17,231 bases of DNA from JACQSR01 sp042577505 (GTDB lineage: Archaea > Nanobdellota > Nanobdellia > Woesearchaeales > JACQSR01): positions 1 through 17,231 of the forward strand of contig JBHPEA010000031.1 in the NCBI GenBank assembly GCA_042577505.1, in the 5' to 3' direction. Position 1 is the stretch's first letter; every line of letters begins with the position of its first letter. Position numbers and translations under genes: made by a program. Below are positions 1-6,566 of the stretch, in pieces. A model generated the notes under the pieces. That model had not been told where the DNA came from. It saw only the letters and a program-made list of their open reading frames with translations, and did no database searches.

Positions 1-1606
1 TGGAAATTGTTAAATTTGGAGCATTTTTTAAATAAATTGCATATGAATTCTTACCAGCAGCGTAATTCGTTTGCCCCTGAATTTCAAAACCCTCTACTAC
101 AGTACTATTAGTGATATTTTCAGCAAAAATTGTGTATTTATGATCATTTAGGGAAGATGTTCCCTTGATTGTTGTAAGTGTATTTGCTACACTTCTTTCC
201 CATGTATCTGGCCTATATCCACCATATAGACTTATACCTTTTACCAAGGTTATCGATTCTGAGTATAGTCCATTTGCAATTAATAACTTATATCTGGTGG
301 AGTTAGTTCTACCTAATGCATAGGTAATGGAAGCACAAGGATAATAAGGGTTAATCCCAGAAGGCCCTATTCCGCAACCGATGTTATCAACAGCACTTCC
401 ATCCGTCTCAGAAACATAAATTGCATTTGTATCAAGCTGGAACTCGCAACCATCATCTGGAACTTGATTCAAGTCATAATAACCAGAGTCGCAATCCATT
501 TGGCAAGTGAAATTCCCACTTACGTTATTACATACTCCTGCTGCATTATCTTTACCATATATTTGAGTGCAGTCAGTATAACAATTACCGCAAGTAGTAT
601 TAGTATCATAAGTTCCAGATCCTTGTGCGTCAACAAAACCTTCATCAGTATTCCCATCACAATCATTATCTAATCCATCACATACCGTTTCAGTTGCGTT
701 ATAATCACCAGAATAAACTGAATAATCACATGCCTGCCACGATCCACTTGTACATAGTGCCCTAGATCCCTCACAAACTCCATCTTGCGATGCGCATAAA
801 TTTCCAACCAAATCCTCATCAGTAGCACCATCACAATCATTATCTAAATCGTCACAAGTAACTTCAGTAGGTTCATAATCTCCGCTGTATTGAGAAAATA
901 CTAAATCACCACAAGTCTTCCATCCAGCTGTTCCCTGGCAAACTTCTGTTGAACCAACACATTCACCGTCTTGTTGGGGACAGGCACTTCCAGTCAAACC
1001 CTCATCAATATTCCCATCACAATCATTATCTAAGCCGTCACAAGTTGATTCATCTGCTTCATAACTACCTGGGTAACTGGACGCATCACAAGCTAACCAG
1101 CCGGATCCACCGCCGCATTTCTGCCTTTTACCAGTACAGACACCACTAGTTAATGCACATAATGGACCTGTAGAATTAAGTTCCTCATCAATTTCTCCAT
1201 CACAATCATTGTCTAATCCATCACAACTTTCATTGATTAATTGACAAGCGCTAATTGGAAAATTTAAAGTTAAGTCATCATCAAAGGCATACAACCAATA
1301 ACCCCTGAAAGCTTGTATGTTTGAATCGTCTGTTGGAGTGAAATTGTAAATTTGGCTTTGCTGATCGAAATAATAAATTGATGATTGTATCCAACCGGCA
1401 GAAGCAGCTTCAGAAATATTTTTTGTAGTAGAACCATTTGAAACATTTGTGTCTAACCAAGTAAAACTTTGATTTGCAGGAAAACTGAAAAGGTTCCAAC
1501 CTTGTTGAACGTAATTTGTTGGAGAAGAAACACCATAAACAATGCTTGAGGATAGCATGGTGACTAATATAATTATACTCAGTCCCCTTTGATCCACACA
1601 CCTCAT
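1..1606 (-). CDS. Secreted MopE-repeat / beta-helix surface protein (C-terminus beyond the window)
   Basis: The minus strand is open from an ATG at 1606 to the left edge (535 codons), so the C-terminus is missing. The first 25 or so residues form a signal peptide (basic start, then a hydrophobic run SIIILVTML). Residues about 35-115 resemble the GWNLFSFP...GYWLYAF domain common in archaeal surface proteins. Four cysteine-bounded units follow, with the MopE-type metal-binding signature (CDGLDNDCDG..DE) starting near residues 128, 189, 251 and 309. From about residue 396 to the edge the sequence (IYVSETDG, PCASITYAL, then short strands) looks like a right-handed parallel beta-helix. The Asp-rich loops probably bind Ca2+ or other cations. 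An extracellular, cell-wall or adhesion role is inference. The start lies 4 bases after the stop of the small regulator upstream, so the two are probably co-transcribed. Confidence 0.9.
   Translation of the reverse strand, partial: MRCVDQRGLSIIILVTMLSSSIVYGVSSPTNYVQQGWNLFSFPANQSFTWLDTNVSNGSTTKNISEAASAGWIQSSIYYFDQQSQIYNFTPTDDSNIQAFRGYWLYAFDDDLTLNFPISACQLINESCDGLDNDCDGEIDEELNSTGPLCALTSGVCTGKRQKCGGGSGWLACDASSYPGSYEADESTCDGLDNDCDGNIDEGLTGSACPQQDGECVGSTEVCQGTAGWKTCGDLVFSQYSGDYEPTEVTCDDLDNDCDGATDEDLVGNLCASQDGVCEGSRALCTSGSWQACDYSVYSGDYNATETVCDGLDNDCDGNTDEGFVDAQGSGTYDTNTTCGNCYTDCTQIYGKDNAAGVCNNVSGNFTCQMDCDSGYYDLNQVPDDGCEFQLDTNAIYVSETDGSAVDNIGCGIGPSGINPYYPCASITYALGRTNSTRYKLLIANGLYSESITLVKGISLYGGYRPDTWERSVANTLTTIKGTSSLNDHKYTIFAENITNSTVVEGFEIQGQTNYAAGKNSYAIYLKNAPNLTIS
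639..1225 (-). repeat. Four MopE-type repeats (coding)
   Basis: Four copies of a motif encoding CD(G/D)LDNDCDG..DE lie at about 1181-1225, 1001-1042, 814-856 and 639-683, spaced roughly 175-185 bases. The DNA is conserved at the core (TCACAATCATT on the plus strand) and diverges between cores. This is a protein-level repeat inside one gene, not a DNA array. Confidence 0.9.
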
Positions 1607-1610
1607 TTTT

Positions 1611-1739
1611 TTATTTCTTTTTTAACTTCTCATCTAGCAACTTAATGATAAAATCCTTTAGAGTTATCTCTTCAACTGCACAATAGACCTTTGCTTTCTT
1701 GTGCAGCTCGTCCGGTATCTGTATGTTGACGTTTCCCAT
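1611..1739 (-). CDS. Small ribbon-helix-helix DNA-binding protein (42 aa)
   Basis: An ATG at 1739 opens a 42-codon frame ending in TAA at 1611. The product fits a minimal ribbon-helix-helix (CopG/Arc/MetJ) fold: a strand NVNIQIPDEL, helix A HKKAKVYCAVEE, a turn, and helix B TLKDFIIKLLDEKL ending in a lysine tail. Such proteins dimerise through the strand and read the DNA major groove, often at their own promoter or as antitoxins. No toxin gene is adjacent: the next gene, 4 bases downstream, is the MopE-repeat surface protein. That makes a local regulator of the surface protein the simplest reading (inference). The upstream region carries repeated AACTTA words that could be its operator. Confidence 0.75.
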   Translation of the reverse strand: MGNVNIQIPDELHKKAKVYCAVEEITLKDFIIKLLDEKLKKK

Positions 1740-1740
1740 A

Positions 1741-1860
1741 GTTACATAAGTAAACTAAATGAACTTACTTCCCTAACTTAACTTACTAAACTTATTAATA
1801 ATTTTTTATTAACTGAAATGAATAATTTACCTTTCCTAAATAAGCTTAGTTTATAAATGT
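1741..1860. promoter_or_regulatory. Divergent intergenic region with AACTTA repeats and a dyad
   Basis: The 187 bases between the divergent genes at 1739 and 1927 have no gene. AACTTA occurs four times in 33 bases (starting 1762, 1775, 1780 and 1789), with a related inverted word near 1749. A near-perfect dyad centred on TAAGCTTA (1841-1848) lies next to a TATA-like TTTATAA at 1850. These could be operators for the ribbon-helix-helix protein. The region is very AT-rich, so chance repeats are possible. Confidence 0.4.
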
Positions 1861-1882
1861 TTCTATATTGATTTTGATAAAT

Positions 1883-1922
1883 GTTTAAAAAGCCGGGCGC
1901 TAATAAGTGGAAAAAGAGGTGA
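1883..1922 (+). promoter_or_regulatory. TATA-like box and Shine-Dalgarno site for the 1927 gene
   Basis: TTTAAAAA at about 1884-1891 lies where an archaeal TATA box would place the transcript start near 1910-1915. A strong Shine-Dalgarno match (GAGGTGAT, 1915-1922) precedes the ATG at 1927, so this gene has a short leader, unlike most promoters here. Confidence 0.5.
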
Positions 1923-1926
1923 TATT

Positions 1927-2334
1927 ATGAGTCCGATTGAAATTATTGCATTATTAGTTGCCGCTATAGGCATAATTAAGATAATTATTTTGTTGATTAA
2001 GCCAAAAGCTTGGAAGAAAGTTCCTGATGTTGTTTTTAATAGACCTGTTTTAACAATGATTGTTGGTTTGATATTGGCTGGGCTAGTATTATATTATCTG
2101 TTAGCTGAATTATCTATTGTTCAGATCTTTGCAGTCATTGCTTTTGTGATGTTATTGGTTGTAGCTAGTTATTCCGCTTATGCTAAGGAAATGAAATCTA
2201 TGATGGGCAAGTTGCTAAAAGACAGAAAAGCATTGAAGAAAGCCTGGTTGATAGTAGTAGTATGGCTTGCATTGTCCGTCTGGGTTATAATTGAGATTTT
2301 TAATTTGGGAGCATCCTGGTCTTGTCTGGGATAA
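1927..2334 (+). CDS. Four-helix membrane protein of unknown function
   Basis: I do not recognise this 135-residue protein. It has four predicted membrane segments, at about residues 5-26, 42-60, 64-86 and 107-126. A basic stretch (KPKAWKK) follows helix 1, and a longer basic, probably cytoplasmic loop (KEMKSMMGKLLKDRKALKK, about 88-106) lies before helix 4. No catalytic motif is visible, and the only cysteine (C133) is near the end. The start is supported by the GAGGTGAT site five bases upstream. It appears monocistronic, with a T-run directly after the stop and a new promoter for the next gene. A small transporter or membrane-organising role is possible but not supported. Confidence 0.8.
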   Translation: MSPIEIIALLVAAIGIIKIIILLIKPKAWKKVPDVVFNRPVLTMIVGLILAGLVLYYLLAELSIVQIFAVIAFVMLLVVASYSAYAKEMKSMMGKLLKDRKALKKAWLIVVVWLALSVWVIIEIFNLGASWSCLG

Positions 2335-2350
2335 TTTTTTTCTTTTTTTT
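2335..2350 (+). terminator. Oligo-T terminator after the membrane protein gene
   Basis: Directly after the TAA stop comes a run of seven T, one C and eight T. Archaeal RNA polymerase terminates at such T-tracts without needing a hairpin. Confidence 0.6.
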
Positions 2351-2367
2351 AATTGTTTAACCGAAAT

Positions 2368-2400
2368 CTTTATAAGTAGTTATGCATTATAATGCATAAT
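2368..2400 (+). promoter_or_regulatory. TATA box plus perfect 20-bp palindrome overlapping the DUF134 start
   Basis: CTTTATAAG (2368-2376) is a TATA box. A perfect 20-bp palindrome of half-site TTATGCATTA lies at 2380-2399, ending on the A of the DUF134 ATG. TATA-to-ATG spacing implies a leaderless transcript, so a dimer bound to the palindrome would cover the transcript start. It is a strong candidate operator, most simply for DUF134 itself. Confidence 0.7.
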
Positions 2401-2680
2401 GGTAAGACCTAGAAAGAGGAGAGAAGTGGATTTTGAGCCCGATGTTACTTATTTCAAGCCAAGGGCTGTTCCTTTAAGTAGGTTAAAACAAGTGGAAATT
2501 AGGTTAGATGAGTTGGAAGCATTGAGGCTGTCGAATATTCAAAAATTAAGTCAGGAAGAAGCTGCAAAACAAATGAAAATACACCAATCAACATTTCAGA
2601 GGACGTTAAGTGGGGCAAGAGAAAAAATTACAGATGCATTAGTTAATGGAAAAGCAATAAAAATAATTGGAGGGGTATAA
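2399..2680 (+). CDS. DUF134 / UPF0251 family DNA-binding protein
   Basis: The 93-residue product fits DUF134 along its whole length. It has an N-terminal MVRPRKRREV, a middle section ending in LDELEALRLSNIQKL, then a sigma-70 region 4-like helix-turn-helix (SQEEAAKQMKIHQSTFQRTLSGAREKI in the family pattern, about residues 51-77), and the typical ending ALVNGKAIKIIGG. Family members are predicted transcription regulators and often sit beside small Gly-rich DUF5320 proteins and NifX/Mrp-like metal-cluster genes. Here the DUF5320-like peptide starts on the very next base after the stop, so the two form an operon. The palindrome over the start codon suggests autoregulation. The signal it senses is unknown. 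Confidence 0.9.
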   Translation: MVRPRKRREVDFEPDVTYFKPRAVPLSRLKQVEIRLDELEALRLSNIQKLSQEEAAKQMKIHQSTFQRTLSGAREKITDALVNGKAIKIIGGV

Positions 2681-2845
2681 ATGCCAAATTTTGACGGAAC
2701 AGGGCCAGAAGGAAAGGGAAAAAGAACTGGTAGGGGATTAGGAAAATGTAAGGGAGATGATGCACGAATAGATGACTCCCGACCAAGAAGAGTTAGGGCC
2801 GGTTTTGCTGGCAGGAGAAGGCCTGGATGTAGGAGAGCAGAATAA
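2681..2845 (+). CDS. DUF5320-like small Gly/Arg-rich protein (54 aa)
   Basis: The ATG follows directly on the DUF134 stop codon, and AGGGG lies about six bases before it as a ribosome-binding site. The 54-residue product begins MPNFDGTGPEGKGKRTGRGLG, close to the MPGFDGTGP.G.GP.TGRG signature of DUF5320. Two cysteines (C23 and C50) bracket an Asp/Arg-rich stretch, and the C-terminal third is strongly basic (RPRRVRAGFAGRRRPGCRR). Usual family members end in a coiled coil, which is missing here, so this is a short form. A metal-cluster or redox link comes from family neighbourhoods only. The function is unknown. Confidence 0.8.
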   Translation: MPNFDGTGPEGKGKRTGRGLGKCKGDDARIDDSRPRRVRAGFAGRRRPGCRRAE

Positions 2846-2881
2846 TTTTATTTTACCTTTGTATGGGCTTCATAGTATTTT

Positions 2882-2901
2882 AACCACCATCTTGGTGGTT
2901 T
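2882..2901 (+). terminator. Short hairpin downstream of the DUF134 operon
   Basis: AACCACC (2882-2888) pairs perfectly with GGTGGTT (2894-2900) around a five-base loop, and a T-rich stretch follows. It could stop the DUF134 transcript before the next promoter. Apart from this and the element at 2979, the 191 bases from 2846 to 3036 show nothing recognisable. Confidence 0.45.
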
Positions 2902-2978
2902 TACTGTTTTCCATGCCTTGAGAGAGTTGTTTTGGAATGTTTTTGGCACTTATTTTTGTGATCTATAGTTTAGTAAAT

Positions 2979-3015
2979 CACTAGTCACTGGCCATCCTTG
3001 TGTGAGGTATAAAAA
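2979..3015 (+). promoter_or_regulatory. Shared element copy A with TATA box, before the RecA-like gene
   Basis: CACTAGTCACTGG, then CCATCC, then TTGTGTGAGGTATAAAAA. It differs from copies B and C at only a few central bases. The first base lies exactly 29 bases before the TATA box, as in B and C. TATA-to-ATG distance is 29 bases, so the transcript is probably leaderless. Confidence 0.85.
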
Positions 3016-3036
3016 TGAGTTTTATTTCTAATTTTT

Positions 3037-3477
3037 ATGGAAAAAACGTTTATTGTTCGAGGTAGCTGGAGCTCTATTAAGAATTCAGTGTTGGATTATT
3101 GTTTTACTCACTTTAGTGATGAAGATATCTGGTTAGTTGATACTCTGCAGGTTTTTGATCCTTATTATCTATCTAGACTTGATTCAGCAAGGACAAGGAG
3201 AATGTTGCATGCTATCAAAGTATGTAGGCCTTTTACGTTTTATCAGCTTAGGGATAAGCTGTTTAGTTTTATAAAACTACCTTTGTCTGAGAGATCGACA
3301 ATTATAATATCAAGTATGGATTGTTTTAATGATGATGTTGAGAATGAAGAGGAAAGAGAGGTTGTTGCTAATATGATGATGAGGTTGTTGAAGCTGCTAC
3401 AGAATAAAAGTGGGTGTAGATTGATTATTGGGACTAGTGGTTCCTTGAAGTCATCTTTGAGGAATGTGGTTCGGTAA
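3037..3477 (+). CDS. RecA-fold protein with degenerate ATPase motifs (possible ImuA-like accessory protein)
   Basis: This 146-residue protein shows the order of a RecA/Rad51 core in short form. An initial strand leads to a P-loop position GSWSSIKN (residues 9-16), which keeps G and K of GxxxxGK(S/T) but has I and N in place of G and S/T. Then come a strand with a turn IWLVDTLQVFDPYYL (31-45, like the IDTE..F.P.RL segment of Rad51 paralogs), helix 50-62, CRPFTFYQL (63-71), a Walker-B-like strand TIIISSMDCF (88-97) without the expected Asp, and a final strand RLIIGTS. ATPase activity is therefore doubtful. Bacterial ImuA and SulA are comparable non-canonical RecA-fold partners of damage-response systems. 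The shared upstream element links this gene to the polymerase at 7018 and the small protein at 4184. The fold is moderately supported; the role is inference. Confidence 0.75.
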   Translation: MEKTFIVRGSWSSIKNSVLDYCFTHFSDEDIWLVDTLQVFDPYYLSRLDSARTRRMLHAIKVCRPFTFYQLRDKLFSFIKLPLSERSTIIISSMDCFNDDVENEEEREVVANMMMRLLKLLQNKSGCRLIIGTSGSLKSSLRNVVR

Positions 3478-4068
3478 TTATTCCAGCCTTTCTACTCTGT
3501 AAATGTAAGATTGGCTTCTTCTCCAAAATTTTTGTGGTTGAAGTTTATCTTCGGCTCTTGTAATGATTAGTTCTGTTGCGTCCGTGTCACCTTTCACATA
3601 TTTTGATTCTTCACCATTGTATACATAGAAAGAGGATCCTGGTTTGATGTAGCCTAAGAGCGCTTTAATTTCAGGATTTGTAGCTTTTACAGTTAGGATT
3701 ACATGACCATGATCTTTGTCTTTAGAACCATCTTCATTTTTTGCATTAATGTTGTCTAATGATAATTCATAATTTGAGTAAAATAATTCCTCACAAATTC
3801 TTGATATTGTTTCTCTTAGGAATACTTTTACTGTAGAGGTGTCTTGCCAGCCGTATAAGATGAATTTTCTTTGGATTAATTTGTCCTCTCTTTCTAAGGT
3901 CTCCCTCATTTCATTTAAGTCTCTGTAGAATGCAATTCTCTTTTCCATCTGGTCTTCTGAGAAAGTTTCTGAAAGGGGACAATCCATACCAGGATTAACT
4001 AACTTTTTTTGATAGTTTATAGGTTCTACTTCTCCTTTAATTATTTCATCGATATGTTTATCTTCCAT
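3478..4068 (-). CDS. Hypothetical protein, 196 aa
   Basis: I do not recognise this protein. It is soluble and highly charged, with no signal peptide or membrane segment. The N-terminal 30 residues are acidic and probably flexible; a helical, charged stretch at about 38-66 (SEDQMEKRIAFYRDLNEMRE) could be a coiled coil. A mixed region from about 68 to the end has beta-type segments (GHVILTVKA, SSFYVYNG, TELIITRA) and ends in a basic SQSYIYRVERLE. Its stop codon abuts the stop of the convergent RecA-like gene with no base between them. It is divergent from the small protein at 4184, across a short region holding a dyad at 4104-4119 and the shared element copy B. Whether it belongs to that regulon is unknown. 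Confidence 0.75.
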   Translation of the reverse strand: MEDKHIDEIIKGEVEPINYQKKLVNPGMDCPLSETFSEDQMEKRIAFYRDLNEMRETLEREDKLIQRKFILYGWQDTSTVKVFLRETISRICEELFYSNYELSLDNINAKNEDGSKDKDHGHVILTVKATNPEIKALLGYIKPGSSFYVYNGEESKYVKGDTDATELIITRAEDKLQPQKFWRRSQSYIYRVERLE

Positions 4069-4103
4069 AGGATATAGTATATTTTCTAGGATCTTAAAAT
4101 TTC

Positions 4104-4119
4104 ATATACTCCAGTATAT
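4104..4119. promoter_or_regulatory. 16-bp inverted repeat between divergent genes
   Basis: ATATACT and AGTATAT form a 7-bp perfect inverted repeat around a central CC. It sits four bases before shared element copy B and 36 bases before the start of the minus-strand 196-residue gene. It could be an operator for either promoter, though it is made mostly of A and T. Confidence 0.35.
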
Positions 4120-4123
4120 AATT

Positions 4124-4160
4124 CACTAGTCACTGGTCATGTTGGTGTGAGGTATAAATA
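4124..4160 (+). promoter_or_regulatory. Shared element copy B with TATA box, before the MGRT protein gene
   Basis: CACTAGTCACTGG, then TCATGT, then TGGTGTGAGGTATAAATA. Spacing to the TATA box matches copies A and C, and the ATG lies 31 bases after the start of the TATA box. Within the element CACTAGT and CACTGGT form a direct heptamer repeat, and TCAC (4130-4133) and GTGA (4147-4150) form dyad ends. Confidence 0.85.
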
Positions 4161-4183
4161 ATAATTTTTTTGAGTAGATTAGG

Positions 4184-4429
4184 ATGGGAAGGACAGTAAA
4201 ACCAGTTAGGTATGAGGTGGAGGCGCAGCTTCTGGAACTTAGAAGATATGTGAAGTCTTTGCGTAAGGAAGATAGAGAGTATTTTGAGAATATTTATGCT
4301 GAAGTAAAGAAACATATTTCTTCCGTTTCTTATGCCAATCCTCTTAACCCGAATGAGCTTATGCAATGGTCTGCTATTATTGAGTTGGAGAAGAAGATTG
4401 AGAGGTTGAAGAGGGATTTAATTCAATAA
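4184..4429 (+). CDS. Small all-helical 'MGRT' protein (81 aa), co-regulated with the polymerase
   Basis: The product begins MGRTVKPVRYEVEAQL and is almost wholly helical and charged. Helices are likely at about 10-40 (ELRRYVKSLRKEDREYFENIYAE) and 58-80 (LMQWSAIIELEKKIERLKR), with a Pro/Asn-rich break (YANPLNPNE) between. The C-terminal part has heptad spacing typical of a coiled coil. I recall similar small MGRT-starting proteins with an LR..DR..F....A..H pattern and a P..E..LLS..LE segment in other archaea, but cannot confirm a family. The upstream element is nearly identical to those before the RecA-like gene and the polymerase, so it probably acts with them, perhaps as an adaptor or DNA-binding subunit (inference). 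The start is fixed by the TATA spacing. Confidence 0.75.
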   Translation: MGRTVKPVRYEVEAQLLELRRYVKSLRKEDREYFENIYAEVKKHISSVSYANPLNPNELMQWSAIIELEKKIERLKRDLIQ

Positions 4430-4462
4430 ACTTAATATATTATAAATTATTAAAATGCGTTA

Positions 4463-5569
4463 ATGAAGCATAAAAACGAGGCTGTGGATTATCTAAGAGG
4501 AATATCCATTCTTGCTATTATAACTATTCATGTAGTATCATTGCATGATAAAGGTTTGACTGATTTTTTTAATGTCCTTGTGTTGTTTTATTTGAAAGAT
4601 CTTCTTCAATTTGCAGTTGTTACATTGATTATATGTTCTGCTTTCTCGTTGTATTTGAATCATAATAACTTAAAGTTCAATTTTAAGGATATAATGCGTT
4701 TTTATAAGAGGAGGATTTCTAGATTACTTTTACCTTTTTGGATCTTTCTAGGATTATATTTTTCTATTCATCTGGCTATAAAATACATATTTGATGTTGC
4801 TTTGATTGATCTGTCTTCGGGTTATATCTTGAAATCTTTTCTAATGGTTGGAGGGATAGGTATAGGGTGGATAATCCTTACGTTGCTTCTGTTAAGTTTA
4901 TTCTTTCCAGTATTCTTATATTTGTATGAGAATGTTAATAAGAAATATCTTTTTTTAATTTGGACAGTATCTTTTATTGTTTCAGTAGTATTTTTTACTA
5001 GAACTGGAGTAGATACGTATAACCTTTCAAATTTAAATCCTTTTACTCTTATTACAATGGTGTTGTCTTTCTTTACTGGATGGGGTCTTGTTTATCTGAT
5101 TGGTTTTTCTTTTCATAGTATCTTCAAGAAGCACCCAAATATTAGAGAAGAATTAAGAATTTCATTTAAGTTTATTGGGATATTTGTGATTTTTCATGCA
5201 CTCTATTTTATTTTGGGACTGTCTCGTAAGATGTATCTGAATAAATATCCTCCTACACCTTATTATTTATCTTTTTCAATTATGATGACTCTGGTTTTAT
5301 TGACTTTACTCTTTGGATACAAGCGGTTTTTGAAGGAATATACTTCTAATTTCTTATCTTTTCTAAGTTCAAATTCATATTGGTTGTTTTTATGGAATAT
5401 ATTAACGCTATCTTTGATAACGCCATTCTTATCCATATTTTCAATATCAAATCTTTATTTGAAATTTGTAATAGCGCTCGTTCTTAACATAATATTCTCT
5501 ATCTATCTGGTTAAATTGCAGAAAAAGTTAATCAAATGGGAGATAAGTCTTGAAAATCACCATTTTTGA
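4463..5569 (+). CDS. Acyltransferase-3 family membrane enzyme
   Basis: The 368-residue protein has about ten membrane helices and the hallmark R-X10-H motif of acyltransferase family 3 in the first helix (EAVDYLRGISILAIITIH, R12 and H23). A second conserved patch, FYKRRISRLLLPFW, lies at about 80-93. Family members (OafA, WecH and relatives) transfer acetyl or other acyl groups to sugars of surface glycans across the membrane. The substrate cannot be read from the sequence. There is no SGNH domain. A TATA-like TTATAAATT about 25 bases before the ATG suggests its own leaderless promoter, although it follows the MGRT gene by only 33 bases. It probably modifies cell-surface polysaccharide or lipid and seems unrelated to the DNA-repair genes. 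Confidence 0.9.
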   Translation: MKHKNEAVDYLRGISILAIITIHVVSLHDKGLTDFFNVLVLFYLKDLLQFAVVTLIICSAFSLYLNHNNLKFNFKDIMRFYKRRISRLLLPFWIFLGLYFSIHLAIKYIFDVALIDLSSGYILKSFLMVGGIGIGWIILTLLLLSLFFPVFLYLYENVNKKYLFLIWTVSFIVSVVFFTRTGVDTYNLSNLNPFTLITMVLSFFTGWGLVYLIGFSFHSIFKKHPNIREELRISFKFIGIFVIFHALYFILGLSRKMYLNKYPPTPYYLSFSIMMTLVLLTLLFGYKRFLKEYTSNFLSFLSSNSYWLFLWNILTLSLITPFLSIFSISNLYLKFVIALVLNIIFSIYLVKLQKKLIKWEISLENHHF

Positions 5570-5571
5570 TA

Positions 5572-6513
5572 TTATTTCTTTTTGGCTACATAAATATCTG
5601 CTTCGGCAATCTTCCCATCTATGATGAAATGGTGGGCGAAGTATAGGTTTCCATCAGTGTCAAAAGTGGGTTCTGCTGCGAATCTTTCAACAATTAATTC
5701 TGGTTCCTGCCATTCTCCATTAACCTTATTTGATCTGAAAATTGCTGGCGCTCCTTGATACCAACTATGATACCACAATTCATTTCCATTTGCAGAAATG
5801 TAAGGCATACCCTCTCCCTTTTCAGTGTTTACAACTTCAATATTAACTGGTTCCTGCCATTCTCCACCAACTCTTTTTGACACCCAAATGTCAGTTTCGC
5901 CTTTTGTTCCTGGCCTATCAGAATGGAAATAAAGTTCATCTCCATGAATGTGAAGTTCTCCAACTTTGTGCTCTTCTTTGAAATTATCTACTCTCCAATT
6001 GGTCCATTTTCCTCCAACGAAATCAGCTCTTACCCATTGTATTCCAGCATAACCCTCTCTTGCAGAACAGACTAACATAGTATTTCCACTTACAAAAGGA
6101 CAACCATCTAAAGCTAACTTTCCTTTATCTTGTAACATAACTCTTTGAGGTTTCTGAAATACCCCATTAACTCTTTTTGACATCCAAATTCCAGTGACAC
6201 CATCTGTAAGTTGATATTGAGCTTCTATACTTGAGTCTGGAGTGAAAAAGAAATAGAAATCATCGCTGTTAGCTGGGAAGAAAGGTGAATCTTCAGCACC
6301 GGCTGTGCTAATGATTGGTACTTGAACTGGTTCTTCAAATTCATCTGAATGTAATTTGGGTGGAAGTGGATCAGATTGTGGGGTGATCTTAACTATGTCA
6401 GCAGGAATTGATGACAACCTGTCTTTTGGCACTACTGGCGTTCCATTCTGATCTTCTTCGCAAGCTACTAAGGATAATAATAGTAGGATTGTTAGGGTTA
6501 TTATTTTTTTCAT
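5572..6513 (-). CDS. Lipoprotein with PD40/TolB-like beta-propeller
   Basis: The 313-residue product has a bacterial-type lipoprotein signal (MKKIITLTILLLLSLVAC, lipobox LVAC with lipidated C18), followed by a Pro/Asp-rich linker of about 45 residues. The rest is made of repeats of about 45-50 residues in PD40/WD40-like style: FYFFFTPDSS, LYFHSDRPG.....DIWVSKRVGGEWQEPVNI, and ELWYHSWYQG....IFRSNKVNGEWQEPELI. The GEWQEP strand recurs and suits a beta-propeller of five or six blades. Such proteins bind ligands or partners at the outer membrane surface. No catalytic residues are seen. It is convergent with the acyltransferase, two bases apart, and has a TATA-like TTTTATTAA about 25-30 bases before its ATG. 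Confidence 0.88.
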   Translation of the reverse strand: MKKIITLTILLLLSLVACEEDQNGTPVVPKDRLSSIPADIVKITPQSDPLPPKLHSDEFEEPVQVPIISTAGAEDSPFFPANSDDFYFFFTPDSSIEAQYQLTDGVTGIWMSKRVNGVFQKPQRVMLQDKGKLALDGCPFVSGNTMLVCSAREGYAGIQWVRADFVGGKWTNWRVDNFKEEHKVGELHIHGDELYFHSDRPGTKGETDIWVSKRVGGEWQEPVNIEVVNTEKGEGMPYISANGNELWYHSWYQGAPAIFRSNKVNGEWQEPELIVERFAAEPTFDTDGNLYFAHHFIIDGKIAEADIYVAKKK

Positions 6514-6550
6514 ATTATTTGACTTATCTTAGAAGTTAATAAAACTTGTG

Positions 6551-6566
6551 AAAAAAATAAAAAAAA
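6551..6566 (-). terminator. T-run terminator after the DUF4234 gene
   Basis: On the minus strand the DUF4234 stop is followed at once by a stretch of T interrupted by one A, which fits an archaeal oligo-T terminator. Confidence 0.5.

Noticed and set aside
464..1149. Plus-strand open frames at 464-673 and 949-1149
   Set aside because: They are antisense to the MopE-repeat gene; their Ile/Ser/His-rich translations come from the reversed Asp/Asn/Cys-rich repeats.
639..1225. Regular repeats with about 180-base spacing as a CRISPR-like or satellite array
   Set aside because: The repeats stay in frame and encode a known protein motif; spacers are coding and also homologous.
2846..2978. Possible small RNA or tRNA between the DUF134 operon and element A
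   Set aside because: Only one short hairpin is visible; there is no cloverleaf, TPsiC-like GGTTCGAAT box or conserved non-coding RNA motif.
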